Shown in pieces: positions 43,815 through 55,300 of a DNA stretch of 64,000 nucleotides (positions are counted from its first letter, which is position 1; every line of letters begins with the position of its first letter). Both the position numbers and the translations under genes were made by a program. Source of the stretch: Zantedeschia hybrid cultivar. Its lineage: Eukaryota > Streptophyta > Magnoliopsida > Alismatales > Araceae. Below the pieces are notes generated by a model. It was given only the letters and a program-made list of their open reading frames with translations, was not told the origin of the DNA and did not search any database. Location of the stretch: the NCBI GenBank assembly GCA_030544215.1, contig JARZZO010000001.1:68970456-69034455 (forward strand), read 5' to 3'.

Positions 43815-46226
43815 ATGGAGAAATATTTGGTTGATCCCCCGCAGCCTCATGTGACTAATTATTCTGTGAATATAGTCCATAAGTTCTCCTCCAACCTAGA
43901 GGACGCCACAAAAATTACATACGGGGGAATGGCACCTGATAGGCCGCCCACTTCTCACGCCATTGATACTGTGGCAGCAATAGGCAGAAAGATGCAAATG
44001 TTGGGCATAAAATGTCGACAAGAAAATCCGGAGGTGGGTTCCTCCAAAAAGTCCGCGAAGGAAATATTCGGCGAATATCAAATGTTGCCAGATTCGATGG
44101 TCGAGCAAGCTGTTAAAGCCACTCTTGACCACGATCAGCCAGAAAGTCTGTGGACTAAGGCAAAGAAGAAAAAGAAGCCTAAAATGGCTAAATCCTTGCA
44201 AACACATACGGCAAAAGGAAAAGTTGTGGTCCATTTCGACCCACTTCCAGAAACGCCGGCCCGGCCCAGCTTCATTCAAAAAGCAACAAGGAGAAAGAAA
44301 CAAGAAAAAAATAAGAAAAGAAGTGAGAAGAGGAGGCTAAGGAAACAGGAAATACTTGCTAATGCCATAAATATGTCTGAAGACAAAATCTCGCCACTTC
44401 AAAGGCTGCTGAAAATCATCGATGAATTGGAAGAATATCAGCCAAATCGGCCAACAGAGGATGTCCCTCTGGGTCAATATATTACATGGGAGGAGCTCGA
44501 TCGGCGAGCTCGCTTCAGAGCATGGCTGTTAGACCTTCATGGTCGCATACGGAAAGCTAGTGAGGATGAGCTCTCCATCCCGGACGATGTTAGCATATTC
44601 TGGGAAGATGGGTTAACGGTGGAAAAAGTAGAACAACAATATCGTGCATGTCATGTAGTGTCGGCTCAACTTCAAGATATTTCAGATGGCGAAGTGAGAC
44701 ACACTTCACCAGAAACCGGGACTCCTTTGGCTACCTACCAAAGAAAGGGGAACCGGAGAAATCAAAATAGAGGCCGAGGCCGAGGCCGGGGTCGAGACCG
44801 CGATAATGGTCAAAATAAAAGCCAGTCAAATCAAGATAAAATCATCTACTTCAGGGGAGAAACCCCGAGACCAATTCCAAAGCCATAAATCCGGGGTAAT
44901 ATTCGCTTCTGCCCTTCTTCCGATGAAGAGGAACACTCTCAGCAAGCGGAAAATACTCAATCCCCCAAAGAACAAGAAAAGATAAACCCTTTGGCTCAGC
45001 CTGATCCTGCAGAAGGAGCCGAGGCCTTGGCGGAATTATTCGCCGAAGAAGTACAAATTAATCCTACAAAAGGGGAAATGCAGACAGGAGAATCCCCGAC
45101 TTTTGGGGAGCAGTCAAAAGCCTTGAAGGAGACCCTTCATAGCATGGCAGAAATAATGCCTCCTATCGAACAAGCCCGAGCTAGGGTGGATCGAAAAGTG
45201 TTACAAAATATGAAAAGAATGCCAACGTCCCTCAGCATATGGGAAGCAATAGCCTTGAGCAAGGAATTGAGGGAGGCTTTGATTATTGCCCTACAAAATC
45301 CTGAAACATATGAGGTCCATATGGCCGAAATAAGGGCTCAGGCATATGAAACATATGAGGTTACGGTAGCTTTTACCGATGATGATATGCTGCTATCGTC
45401 GCCATGCCATAACAGACCGCTATACATGAGGGGCAAAATCAACGGCCGAAAGGTCGATCGAATATTGGTAGACTCAAGCTCTGCGGTAAACATATTGCCC
45501 CTCAAAACATTTCAGGCGTTATACCTCACTCCATATATGAAGAGGGTGCAAGGCATAACGATATCAGGATTCAACCAAGAGGCAAAAGAAGCCCTTGGTC
45601 GGGTCAATGTGGAGTTATGTTTGGACGACTGGGTGACCCAAGTGTCTTTTCTCATAGTCGACTACAATACCTCCTTCAAAGCATTACTCGGTAGGCCTTG
45701 GTTACATAGAAATTGGGTGGTGCCTTCGACTCTCCACCAATGCCTCAAATATACGAAAGACGGTGAGCAACACCGAATATTTACTGATTTGGAGCCATTT
45801 AAGGCATATGACTGCCATCTGGCGGATGCCCAGCTATACTTTGATAAGGCCTCAGACCCAGCGACTGGCGAAAGCCGTCGTAAGGGGAAGAAGATAGCCG
45901 ATGAGGAAGACGGAATTACAATTAATGAATCTAAAGCTACCAGATTCCGGCAAGGAATGAAACCCGGCCAATCTCATCGAAAGTCGGCTAAATTTGGTAG
46001 GCCAGCCGTCAATTTAGAAGCTAATACTATTAGCAAAGAAATAGAGGCTAGCATATGCCTACCTCCCGATCTTATGAAGCCTATATTCCCAAGGGAAGTC
46101 CACACAGTGGAGGAATTAAAAACCCTCACAGTCCGTCACAAAGATGGGCGGTGCATCATATTTTATAAGGGAGATCTCGTACCAGAGGGTCCTCCCGAGG
46201 ACGGGTTTGGGCATAAAAATGTCTGA
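43815..46226 (+). pseudogene. Gag-pol linker and aspartic protease
   Basis: The frame continues through a lysine-rich linker, an RGRGRGRDRD stretch (44770-44810), TAA 44886 and TGA 46224. The protease part (about 45380-45850) shows ILVDSSSAVNILPLKTF, where the expected active-site triad is D-S/T-G; the Gly is Ser through AGC at 45477-45479. Later it has TISGFN, FLIVDYNTSFKALLGRPWLH, the usual C-terminal half of the Tat protease. The active site change suggests an inactive enzyme. Confidence 0.82.
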
Positions 46227-46446
46227 CCGGAAGTGGAAGAGGCAGTCCAAGAAATGGACGATATGCCCCAATATATAAAACAGATGTGCAAATCAAAACA
46301 TTCCAAAAAGGCAAAGTGCAGCCAGGAATAAATTCTTTCAAGAATTATGGTATCCTGCAGAAGCCAGGGGGCAATCATCCAATCAAGATAGAAGAGGCCT
46401 CGGGTATAGGCGACGCCATGGGTCTCCTACCCTATATGCAGTTCAT

Positions 46447-47740
46447 ATGGTGAGTTTACCATCAGGGGTAGAGGAACCAATTGGTCGTATCAGATTTGAC
46501 AGTTCGGGAGATGGAAATGAAGAAATCCCTCCATCTATCGAGATAGCCTCAACTGAAACAAACTCTATTTGTGAATGGGAACAATGTCCGGCAAGGCCTT
46601 CCCAAAACACAAATAAAAGTCATGACATTAATATGGAAAAGCAAAAGGGACCTTCGGGAGCTGCTGGCGCAACCTCCCAAGACCCGCATGAAAATACAAA
46701 CGAATGGCATGAAGCCTATTCCGCCGATATGGATGAAGTTGAGGACTTCATCGATTTTCAGCCAGCTCCTCGCGAGATAGAGGATGGAGGACAAGCCACG
46801 GTCGACGAACTGGTAGAGATTAATCTCGGCAAACCAAAAGACCCTCGTTCGGTTTTCCTCAGTGCCCTCCTGAGTAATAAGGAAAGACAGGCGTACACTG
46901 AACTCTTGATATAGTTCAAAGATTGTTTCGCCTGGAATTATAAAGAAATGCCTGGCCTGGATCCTTCGGTGGCAGAGCATGAATTATCAATTCTCCCTGA
47001 AGTCAAGCCAATAAAACAAAGTCAGAGGCGAATGCGCCCTGAGTTAGAAATCATGGTGAATGCTAAAGTTGACAAGATGCGAGAAGTTGACTTCATCGAA
47101 GAATGTATATGCCCAATAAGGCTGACAAATATTGTGCCAGTGAAGAAAAAGAATGGTCAAGTCCGAGTCTGCATTGACTTTCGTGACTTAAATAAGGCAT
47201 GTCCGAAAGATGATTTTCCATTGCTGATAACCGAAACTATGGTGGATGTCACCACAGGATATGAAGTCTTGTCTTTCATGGACGGGTCATCGGGCTATAA
47301 TCATATTAGAATGGCCCTCAAAGATAAAAATCATATAGCATTTCGTACTCCGAAAGGGATATTCAACTACAAAAGGATGCCCTTCGCTCTGAAAAATGCC
47401 GGTGCTACCTACCAAAGGGCAATAACCAAAATATTTGACGAAATGCTGCATAATTTGGTCGAATGCTATGTTGATGACCTCGTCGTAAAATCTGCAAAGA
47501 AAGACGACCATCTCGGGGACTTACGCAAAGTCTTCGAAAGGCTCTGTCAATATCAACTCAAAATGAATCCCATGAAGTGCGCTTTTGGCGTCTCTAGCGG
47601 GAAATTTTTGGGCTTCATAGTCAGATATAGGGGAATCGAGATCGACCCCGACAAAATCAAAGCAATCAGGGAGCTACCCCCTCCCAGGACTCTAACTGAG
47701 CTTAGATCCTTGCAAGGCAGACTGGCTTATATCCGGAAGG
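46447..47740 (+). pseudogene. Tat-type reverse transcriptase
   Basis: It reads in a different frame from the protease, so at least one frameshift lies at about 46300-46450. After an acidic spacer (DFQPAPREIEDGGQATVDEL) and TAG 46912 comes KEMPGLDPSVAEH and the reverse transcriptase: VPVKKKNGQVRVCIDFRDLN, FMDGSSGYNHIRM, FRTPKGIFNYKRMPFALKNA, YVDDLVVKS at about 47469-47495 and FLGFIV. The catalytic aspartates are intact. Homology then breaks after LQGRLAYI, with loss of about eight residues and a frameshift near 47735. Confidence 0.92.
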
Positions 47741-48736
47741 TGCAGGCCCTGCTCGAAATTAACAAAGAAAGGAGCCCCATTTATTTGGGACGAAGAGTGC
47801 CAAAAGGCTCTCGATGACATAAAAGAATATCTCCTCATGCCGCCAGTACTGGGGGCGCCCATAAAGGGTAAACCGCTCATACTCTATATCGCAGCCTTGG
47901 ATGCTTCTTTGGGAGCTTTATTGGCACAAGAAAATGAGGATGGAAAAGAGCAGCCGCTCTATTACCTCAGCAGGATGTTGGTGGGTCCTGAGCACCAGTA
48001 TACTCCAACAGAGAAGATGGGCTTGGCACTTATATTCGCCACAAAGAAGCTGAGGCATTATTTGCTGGCACATGAAATCAAACTAATATCGCGGTTTGAT
48101 CCGCTGAAATTCCTGCTTCGCAAACCTGTGTTGTCTGGGAGGCTAGGAAAATGGGCATTACTCCTCATAGAGTTTGATATTACTTTTGTCCCTCAGAGGG
48201 CGATAAAAGGATACGGTATGGCCGAGTTCCCGGCGGCACACCCGATTCCTGAAACTTCCCCTCTGAATAATGAATTGCCTGATGAAGAGGTCTTACCTGC
48301 ACAGAAAATATTAGATGTGCAGCAAGCAAAAGTAAAGACCTGGCAGCTATATTTTGATGGGACCTCGAGAACCATTATAAAGCCGGATGGCACATCGACC
48401 ACGAAAGTGGGAGCTGGCTTGGTCCTAGTCACTCCGGAAGGAGGGGTATTGCATCACTCATGTGCCCTGATGGAATCCCTAACCAATAATGAGGCGGAAT
48501 ATGAAGCTCTGATTGTAAGGCTAGAAATCGCCTTGGAAATAGGTGTCAGATGTATCCAGGTATACGGGGATTCCCTGTTGGTCATCCGACAAATTCTCGG
48601 CATATTCGAGGTCAGAAAGACCGAATTAATAGCTTATCATGCGGCGATTGTCCGGCTTAGCGAGAAGTTTTATATCTTCACAATAGAACATATTAGAAGA
48701 GGCTAGAATGCTCAGGCCGATGCGTCAGCTAAATTG
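47741..48736 (+). pseudogene. Two RNase H domains (gypsy type and archaeal type)
   Basis: The first, about 47760-48230, reads KGAPF/IWDEECQKALDDIK (across the frameshift), LYIAALDASLGALLAQ, PLYYLSRMLVGPE, KMGLALIFATKKLRHYLL, the gypsy RNase H. The second, about 48340-48736, reads WQLYFDGTSR, GAGLVLVTPEGG, TNNEAEYEALIVRLEIAL, IQVYGDSLLVIRQI and, after TAG 48704, NAQADASAKLA: the extra archaeal-type RNase H of the Tat group. Catalytic D (FDGTSR), E (NNEAEYEAL) and D (VYGDS) are kept in the second. Confidence 0.9.
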
Positions 48737-50191
48737 GCTGCAGCGCTGAAATTACCTCTTGAAGGAGAAGCTGAAATAGTTGTGAGGGATAGGAGACTCT
48801 TCCCCGCCTCATTAAATGAAGAAGATGGTCTGACAGTGTTTGAGATCAATACGCCGGAAGACCATAATATCCAAAAAGAAGATGATTGGCGTGTTCCTAG
48901 CATCAAGATAAAGAATGGCTGGCTCCCTGATAGCAAAGCCGAAAGAATCCAGCTGCTGCGGAGGGCAACTTCATACCAACTGATAGATGGCGTACTATAT
49001 CACCTTGTCCCTCAAGACAAAAATGCGATTCTGCTCCAGTGTCTATCTCCGAGAGAGTCCCGCAAAATAATGAAAGAAGTTCATGCCGAGATGTGCGGAG
49101 CTCATCAGTCAGGAACAAAAATGAAGATCAACATCAAAACTAAAAGCTTTTATTGGCCAACTATGTTCGCAAATTGCGAGAAAATGGCAAAAAGTTGCCC
49201 CCAATGTCAAGCCTATAGACCCATTCCTAGGCGACCTCCCAATCATCTGCCCCCAACAACCCCGACATGGCCTTTCGCCCATTGGGGAATGGACGTTGTG
49301 GGTCCATTGACGCCGTCATCTTGGGAGTGTAAATATATTCTTGCCGCAACGGAATATTTTACTCGTTGGGCAGAAGTCATTCCTTTAAAAGAAGTGACCG
49401 GCGAGACGGTATCACGCTTCATCAGGCATAATATCATATACCGGTTCGGGACTCCTAGCTGGATCACATCAAATAATGGCACGCCATTCAAAAATCAAAC
49501 AATATATAAGATGGCGGCTAAATTTCATATAGATTAGAATGCATCTTCAGTATATTATCCCCAAGCCAATGGGATGGCAGAAGCTTTCAATAAAACCCTG
49601 TGCAAACTTTTGGTGAAGATCAGTGGAGGGCGAAAGCGGGATTGGGATGAGAAGATGCATGAGGCATTATGGGCCTACCGTACGGTCTATAAAACCCCAA
49701 CGGGATGCTCCCCATACTCTTTAGTTTATGGAGCGGAAGCCGTAATCCCAATAGAGATAAAACTCGCATCTTATAGGATCGCTCTACATTATGGAGTGTA
49801 TGAAGGCGACATGAGCGAGATTCAAAGGCGCTATGAGGAACTATCAGACCTCGAAGGCGAGAGATTGCAAGCGTATCAGCGCCTGCAAATATACCAAGCC
49901 CGAATGTCTCGTGCATTCGACAAATTGGTGAAAGAAAGAACCTTCAAAAAGGGGGACCTAGTAATGGTCAAGCATAAAGATGTCATGGCCTCTCGGCCTA
50001 AAAATAAATTCAAGCCCAATTGGGTTGGACCATTCATAGTAAGCAGAGTCTACGAGGGCGGTGCTTATAGGCTGGTGGATGAAAAAAGGAATCTGATCTT
50101 CCCACCGCTGAACGGTCGACATATGAAGCTGTATTACGCTCCGGTACATGATCAGCCCGAGCGACAGCAGCAACACAAACCGGTGCCGTGA
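48737..50191 (+). pseudogene. Integrase
   Basis: The zinc-binding part has H-x6-H (HAEMCGAH) and C-x2-C (CPQC), as expected. The catalytic core has Asp in GMDVVGP (codon 49292-49294). The second catalytic position reads S-N-N-G (codon 49472-49474 AAT) where S/T-D-N-G is expected, a D-to-N change by G-to-A. The Glu in ANGMAEAFNKTL is kept. TAG 49535 interrupts the core at FHID|NAS. The C-terminal part (KFKPNWVGPFIVSRVYEGGAY, HMKLYY) is the usual integrase tail. Ends at TGA 50189-50191. Inactive by both changes. Confidence 0.9.
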
Positions 50192-50693
50192 AGCCCAATA
50201 TATGTCTTGAAGACGAAAAAAATGAGCCGGCAACCCGTCGGGGGATAACGCGCAAAAGCCATTTGCACCAAGAAAAGTCAATAATGCTCGTGCGCAAGCG
50301 TATAGGCTCATAAAGCCACATATCTGTTCCCCGGTGGGGGGAGGACTCTCTCGGCCTGCTGAAGGCAGAGATTGAGTTTTCCCACATCCTTACCTAGGGA
50401 GGATATCAGAGTCGCCAATGACGAATAAACCCTTGGTACCACACTAGTGGTATAATAATGTCACATCAAGGGCTACGACCGAGGCGATGATGACGATGTC
50501 CTCCCGACTCGGTAAGGAAGTGGAAAAACTTGCTCTTCTGCTCGACGCAGTATGAGAAGATAATCCCTATTTCTACTATACTAAATGTAAATACATGGAC
50601 ATACTCTCGAAAGATGTCATATGATTGTGAGTGATTCACCTCAAAAGAAAAAATTTTCTGTCATGAATATCATAGGATGAAAATTTTCATATT
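50192..50693. other. Non-coding spacer after integrase
   Basis: Contains GGTGGGGGGAGGACTCTC at about 50334 and TACCACACTAGTGGTA (50435-50451), a 16-base inverted repeat. No gene. Confidence 0.5.
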
Positions 50694-51860
50694 CGCCTAC
50701 GGAAGGCGTTAAACTCCGGAATCCGCCCCAAGGAGGCGTTGTATCCTAAAATTTCACATTCCGCCCCAGGGAGGCGTTGTATCCTGAAAATTCTCCATAC
50801 TCCGCCCCAGGGAGGCGTTATATCCTGAAAATTTTCATATTCGCCTCAGGGAGGCATTGTGTCTTGAAAATTTTCATATTTGCCCCAGGGAGGCGTTGCA
50901 TTCCCAAGATCTTCATATTTCGTCCCGTGGAGGCGTTGTATCCTAAGTCTTCCCTTGGCAAACACCAGTCCCACTGGCATGCCGCGAAGGGTCGGGAATT
51001 TCCCCATCGCCTCGAAGAGGCATTGTATCTCAAAGCCTTCCTATTCCCCCCCTGGAAGGCGATACGAAAAGCTTACTGGCGTCCTTGGGAACGTTATATC
51101 CTCCTCATATATCATAGTCCCATCGGCGTACCCATATATTATAGTCCCATCGGCGTGCTATAACGGATCGAATTCGCCCACGGGAGGCATTATATCCTGA
51201 AATTCACAATTTCGCCCACGGGAGGCTTTAAATCCTGAAATTCATATTTCACCTACGGGAGGCTTTATATCCTGAAATTCATATTCGCCTACGGGAGGCT
51301 TTATATCCTGAAATTCATATTCGCCTACGGGAGGCTTTATATCCTAAAATTCATAATTTCGCCCACGAGAGACTTTATATCCTGAATTTCATATCCGCCT
51401 ACGGGAGGCTTTATATCCTGAAATTCATATTCGCCTACGGGAGGCTATATATCCTGAAATTCATAATTTCGCCCACGGGAGGTTTTATATCCTGAAATTC
51501 ATATTCGCCTACGGGAGGCTTTATATCCTGAAATTCATATTTCGCCTACGGGAGGATTTATATCCTGAAATTCATATTTCGCCTACGGAAGGCTTTATAT
51601 CCTGAAATTCATATTCGCCCACGGGAGGCTTTATATCCTGAAGTTCATATTCGCCCACGGGAGGCTTTAAATCCTGAAATTCATATTTCGCCCACGGGAG
51701 GCTTTAAATCCTGAAATTCATATTTCGCCCACGGGAGGCTTTAAATCTTGAAATTCATATTTCACCTACGGGAGGCTTTATATCCTGAAATTCATATTTC
51801 GCCTACGGGAGGCTTTATATCCTAAAATTCATATTTCGCCCGCGAGGGGCGTTAAATCCT
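50694..51860 (+). repeat. Tandem repeat array of about 28 units inside the Tat element
   Basis: Unit consensus: CGCC(T/C)ACGGGAGGCTTT, then ATATCCTGAAATTCATATT, about 36 bp. The first nine units (to about 51065) are longer and more divergent (CGCCCCAGGGAGGCGTTGTA core); the last nineteen (51173-51860) are nearly uniform. Such arrays after integrase are known in Tat/Ogre elements and can seed satellite DNA. There are no unique spacers, so this is not CRISPR. Confidence 0.95.
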
Positions 51861-51968
51861 GAAAAATCCTTTCATATACTCATATTAAACCAAATTTTCA
51901 TATTCCCCCAATGTTTGTTGGTCCAGTCATAGCATATATTCAACGACAGTTAGAGTCATTGTCATGTC

Positions 51969-51999
51969 AAAAAAAAAAAAAGGGGGGGGGGGGGGGGGG
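51969..51999. repeat. A-run and 18-base G-run
   Basis: Homopolymer tract directly after the array region. Its length is probably assembly-sensitive. Confidence 0.9.
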
Positions 52000-52387
52000 C
52001 TTAAAAAGCGAGGTGCCCCGACGGACTTAATCAGGTATCATTTTCGACGAGATCGGTTAAGGGTAAAAAGGTGTTATACCCAGCTAAGGTGAAAATCCGA
52101 AAGGGCGCCTTAGGCAAAATCGGATAACCCCGCTGTATGAAAACCCGCAAGGGCGTGCAGGCAAAAGTAAGATGGGGCTAATGTTGGTGAAAACCCGAAA
52201 GGGCGCTGGCATTAGTTTATAAAAAAAAAAAGAGAAAGAGAAAGTGAACACCATTTGACTAAAACTCTTTATATAAGTGGTCGCAAAGAAGGAGCCCGAG
52301 ACAAGTCCTCGGGGTGACTCAAAAATGCGCTTCAAAATGAAGTAATATCAAGGACAAAAAAAAAGAGAAGGGAGGGATGCCCAAAAG
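52000..52387. repeat. GAAAACCCG(A/C)AAGGGCG short repeats
   Basis: TGAAAATCCGAAAGGGCG, TGAAAACCCGCAAGGGCG and TGAAAACCCGAAAGGGCG occur at about 52090, 52137 and 52190. Function unknown. Confidence 0.7.
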
Positions 52388-55300
52388 CTAATCCTGAGTC
52401 GGAGTCGGCTCCCGGACTATCAAAGCCTGCGAAGCGTCTAACAACAGACGGAGAGCCTCAACCCTGTCGACCGACGCGTCTCGCTCTCAAGTAAGCTCGT
52501 CCAGACGGTGGTCAAGCGACGCAACTTGCTCGACGCTTTCCTCTAAGCCTTTCTCCAATTCTTCCAACTATAGCCGGAGGGCAGAGACTTGAGATCTCGC
52601 TTCAGCGATGCTTGAATCCAGTACCTCCCTGTCCGCCCGAAGTTCAGAAACCTCCGCGGTCCGCGCAGCGACATCCCTGAGAGCGGACTCCAACTCAGTC
52701 CGCAGTAAAGCTTGCTGGGCGGCATAGGCAACGGAATCATCCTGGTCTTCTCCCTCTGACAAACAAAAAGAGAAGAGAACTATAAGACCAAAAGTGAAAA
52801 CGATAGTGTCGACAGATAATGTTGGCAATAAAAGGAATGAGTGAGAATATTACCTAGCTCCGCAATTTTCTTCGAGTCCGGAGAATCTGCTTTTTCACCC
52901 TCTCTGAGAGAAAGAGGAAGGGGTTCAATGTCTCCTGAATGACATGAAGGCGAAAGCTTAATAGTGGAGCCACTCCACGTTGGCGAATCTACCCTCCGAT
53001 CATAGGCGAGTGGGCAAGTGACCTCAGGCTCGCCCTCATCCTCGGAGTAGGCTAACAGCTCAGTCGGGGTATAAGCTGGCTCCTCAATCCTGGGAGTCCT
53101 GGGAGTCTCTTCCGAATAAGAAAGGAGGACAATGTCCCCTGAATGACTGGGGAATCAGAGCGCAAGTTCCTCCGAGCTGCAGAATAAAAATGGGGTCAAT
53201 ACCCAATAACTGTTAACAAAAGAAAACGAGGGATAGGAAGCCTCATACCTGCCAAGATATCAATGCTCCCGGGAGCTGGAATTTGGCTAAAGTGAATGGA
53301 GATCGACATCGTCCTGGCACGTGCCGCTGAGGCCACTAATCTTTCAATTCTCCCTGAAAGAAGCCCAGGGGCTGATTTGACTCCCTCTCGACGTTCCCAC
53401 CTCTGAGTGGACACGGGGACGATGTCTAATCAAAGGATAAAAGGAAGGCAACAAGAACAAAACATAGTCAGAAAACGTGGGGAATATAACATATGTGCAG
53501 CTCCGAGCAAAAAAAAAAAGAGAAGAGAGTAGGTCTACCAGGTGACGAAGCCGCAAGCTTTTCCTGGACTACCTCAATTTCTATAGGCACTCCCTCTACC
53601 AAGGTAGTTGCAGGAGGAATAGCCGAATTATCTTCCGAAGGAAAAGCAACGGAAGGGGAGGCAGCCGCCGCCGGCGTTGCTTCGACAATCTCTGCAAAAA
53701 GCTTGATATTGGCTACCAAAGGAGACAGGGTAGTTGAAAAGAAATGCCATAAGAATTAAAGCAGACACAACTTACCCTCAGGTGGAGGACTGTCCACTGC
53801 AGGGGGAGCTGTCAAATCCCCTACAAGGCCCTTCATGAACGAAGAGCCTGAATGACTAGAGGCTGATCGCATCAGCTCCTCAAAGGTAAAATCTATACGG
53901 AAAAAGGAATGAAGGATCAGATCCTGTGCAAGGCAAGAAGCAAAAGAGTTGCGATACGCCAGTAAAAAAATATATATTACCAAAACGGCCCTAGTCGTCC
54001 AAAAGCTCGTGATATAACTGATCGACCAAAGGGACGTCCGACCGATAAAGCTCATAGTCGGCCCAATTAAGGTCTCCTAGCTCTTCTTCATTGCCTAAGG
54101 CAACATCGGTAGCGGCGGCCACATTCTCCTGCAGAAAGCAAAGAAGAATGATTAAAATCGCAATCACTCCCAGTAAGGGATAAAGAAAGGCTTGCCAAAA
54201 AATATCCATATACCTCGGCAATGGCCGGCAATGCCCTCTGAATAGGATCTTGAGCGGGAGGCTCGGGAACATAGACCCCCTGAAAAGTGGGAATAATGAA
54301 AGGTGAGAACCTTGTAAATATAGCAAAAGAGAAATAGAGACATATAAAAATGAAGCGGCCGGTCAGCCCCACCTGTCGTAGGCGGGAGTTCACCAACAGC
54401 AGGCTCCATAGCGGTCTGAGACATGCTCTCGCCGACAAGTTCGCCTTCCTCTGTTATGAAGGAGCAAAAAAAAATATAAATAATAAAGAGCCATATTCCA
54501 AAGAGGAATTAATCTTCAAATAAAGAAAACCAACAAAATTGTTACCTATAGGCGAAGGTGGTCTCTGGATAGGCGCCGGATACGGTGAAGGAGGAAGAGC
54601 CAACTGGGGTCGAACTGATCGACATTCTATCTCTCCTTCAGCCGTCCGCTTCCTTCGGGTCGCTTGCTTTGCCGCAGCCACCAAGAGTTGCATTTCCGAA
54701 GACGGGCCGATGCTGGCAGAAAGCACTGTTGCCGCCTCCGTGGCAGAAATACGAGGCTCTCCCTCATAAATGTGGCGTATAGAAGATCCCCCAGGAGCCG
54801 CGGGCGATGGGGAGACGACATCTCCTACAAAATGAGGGAGAGAGAGCCGAATTAAGGCAAATGTGATAAGGGATACAATAAAAGGTGTGAAAATATGAAT
54901 ACCTGCTGCGGCAAAAGACCTCGGCGGTTCAGGGATAAGGGAGTCGAAAGACATCCCTAGTTGGGTCGCCGCCTGTCCCATCACCCACCATACATCACCA
55001 ACAGTTTCAGCCCTCAATATCAAAAAGGCTTCGCGACGAGGGCCGAAGCAGGCAAGCATATGGCTGAGGTAGCACAGCCAATCTCTGGCGGGGTCCCCGT
55101 TGAAACTGCCAACGGGCAGCCGGGCGTTATACTCGAATCTCCTTGGAAGCTTACAATCGGCCAAGAAATGGTATGTCCATATATATCCCGAAGTGGCGAG
55201 CCCATAGAAACCGTCATCCTCGCCGCCCTTCTTTTTCTTTGCCTTTGGCACCGGCGGGCCAGCTCGGCCCTTATATGTGTGCCAGCCAAGCCCTTTAGTG

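Noticed and set aside
40615..50191. In-frame TAG/TAA/TGA codons as programmed recoding
   Set aside because: They are too many, of all three types, and accompany frameshifts and active-site losses; decay explains them better.
50694..51860. Regular repeats that resemble a CRISPR array
   Set aside because: The units are head-to-tail with no unique spacers and lie inside a plant retrotransposon.
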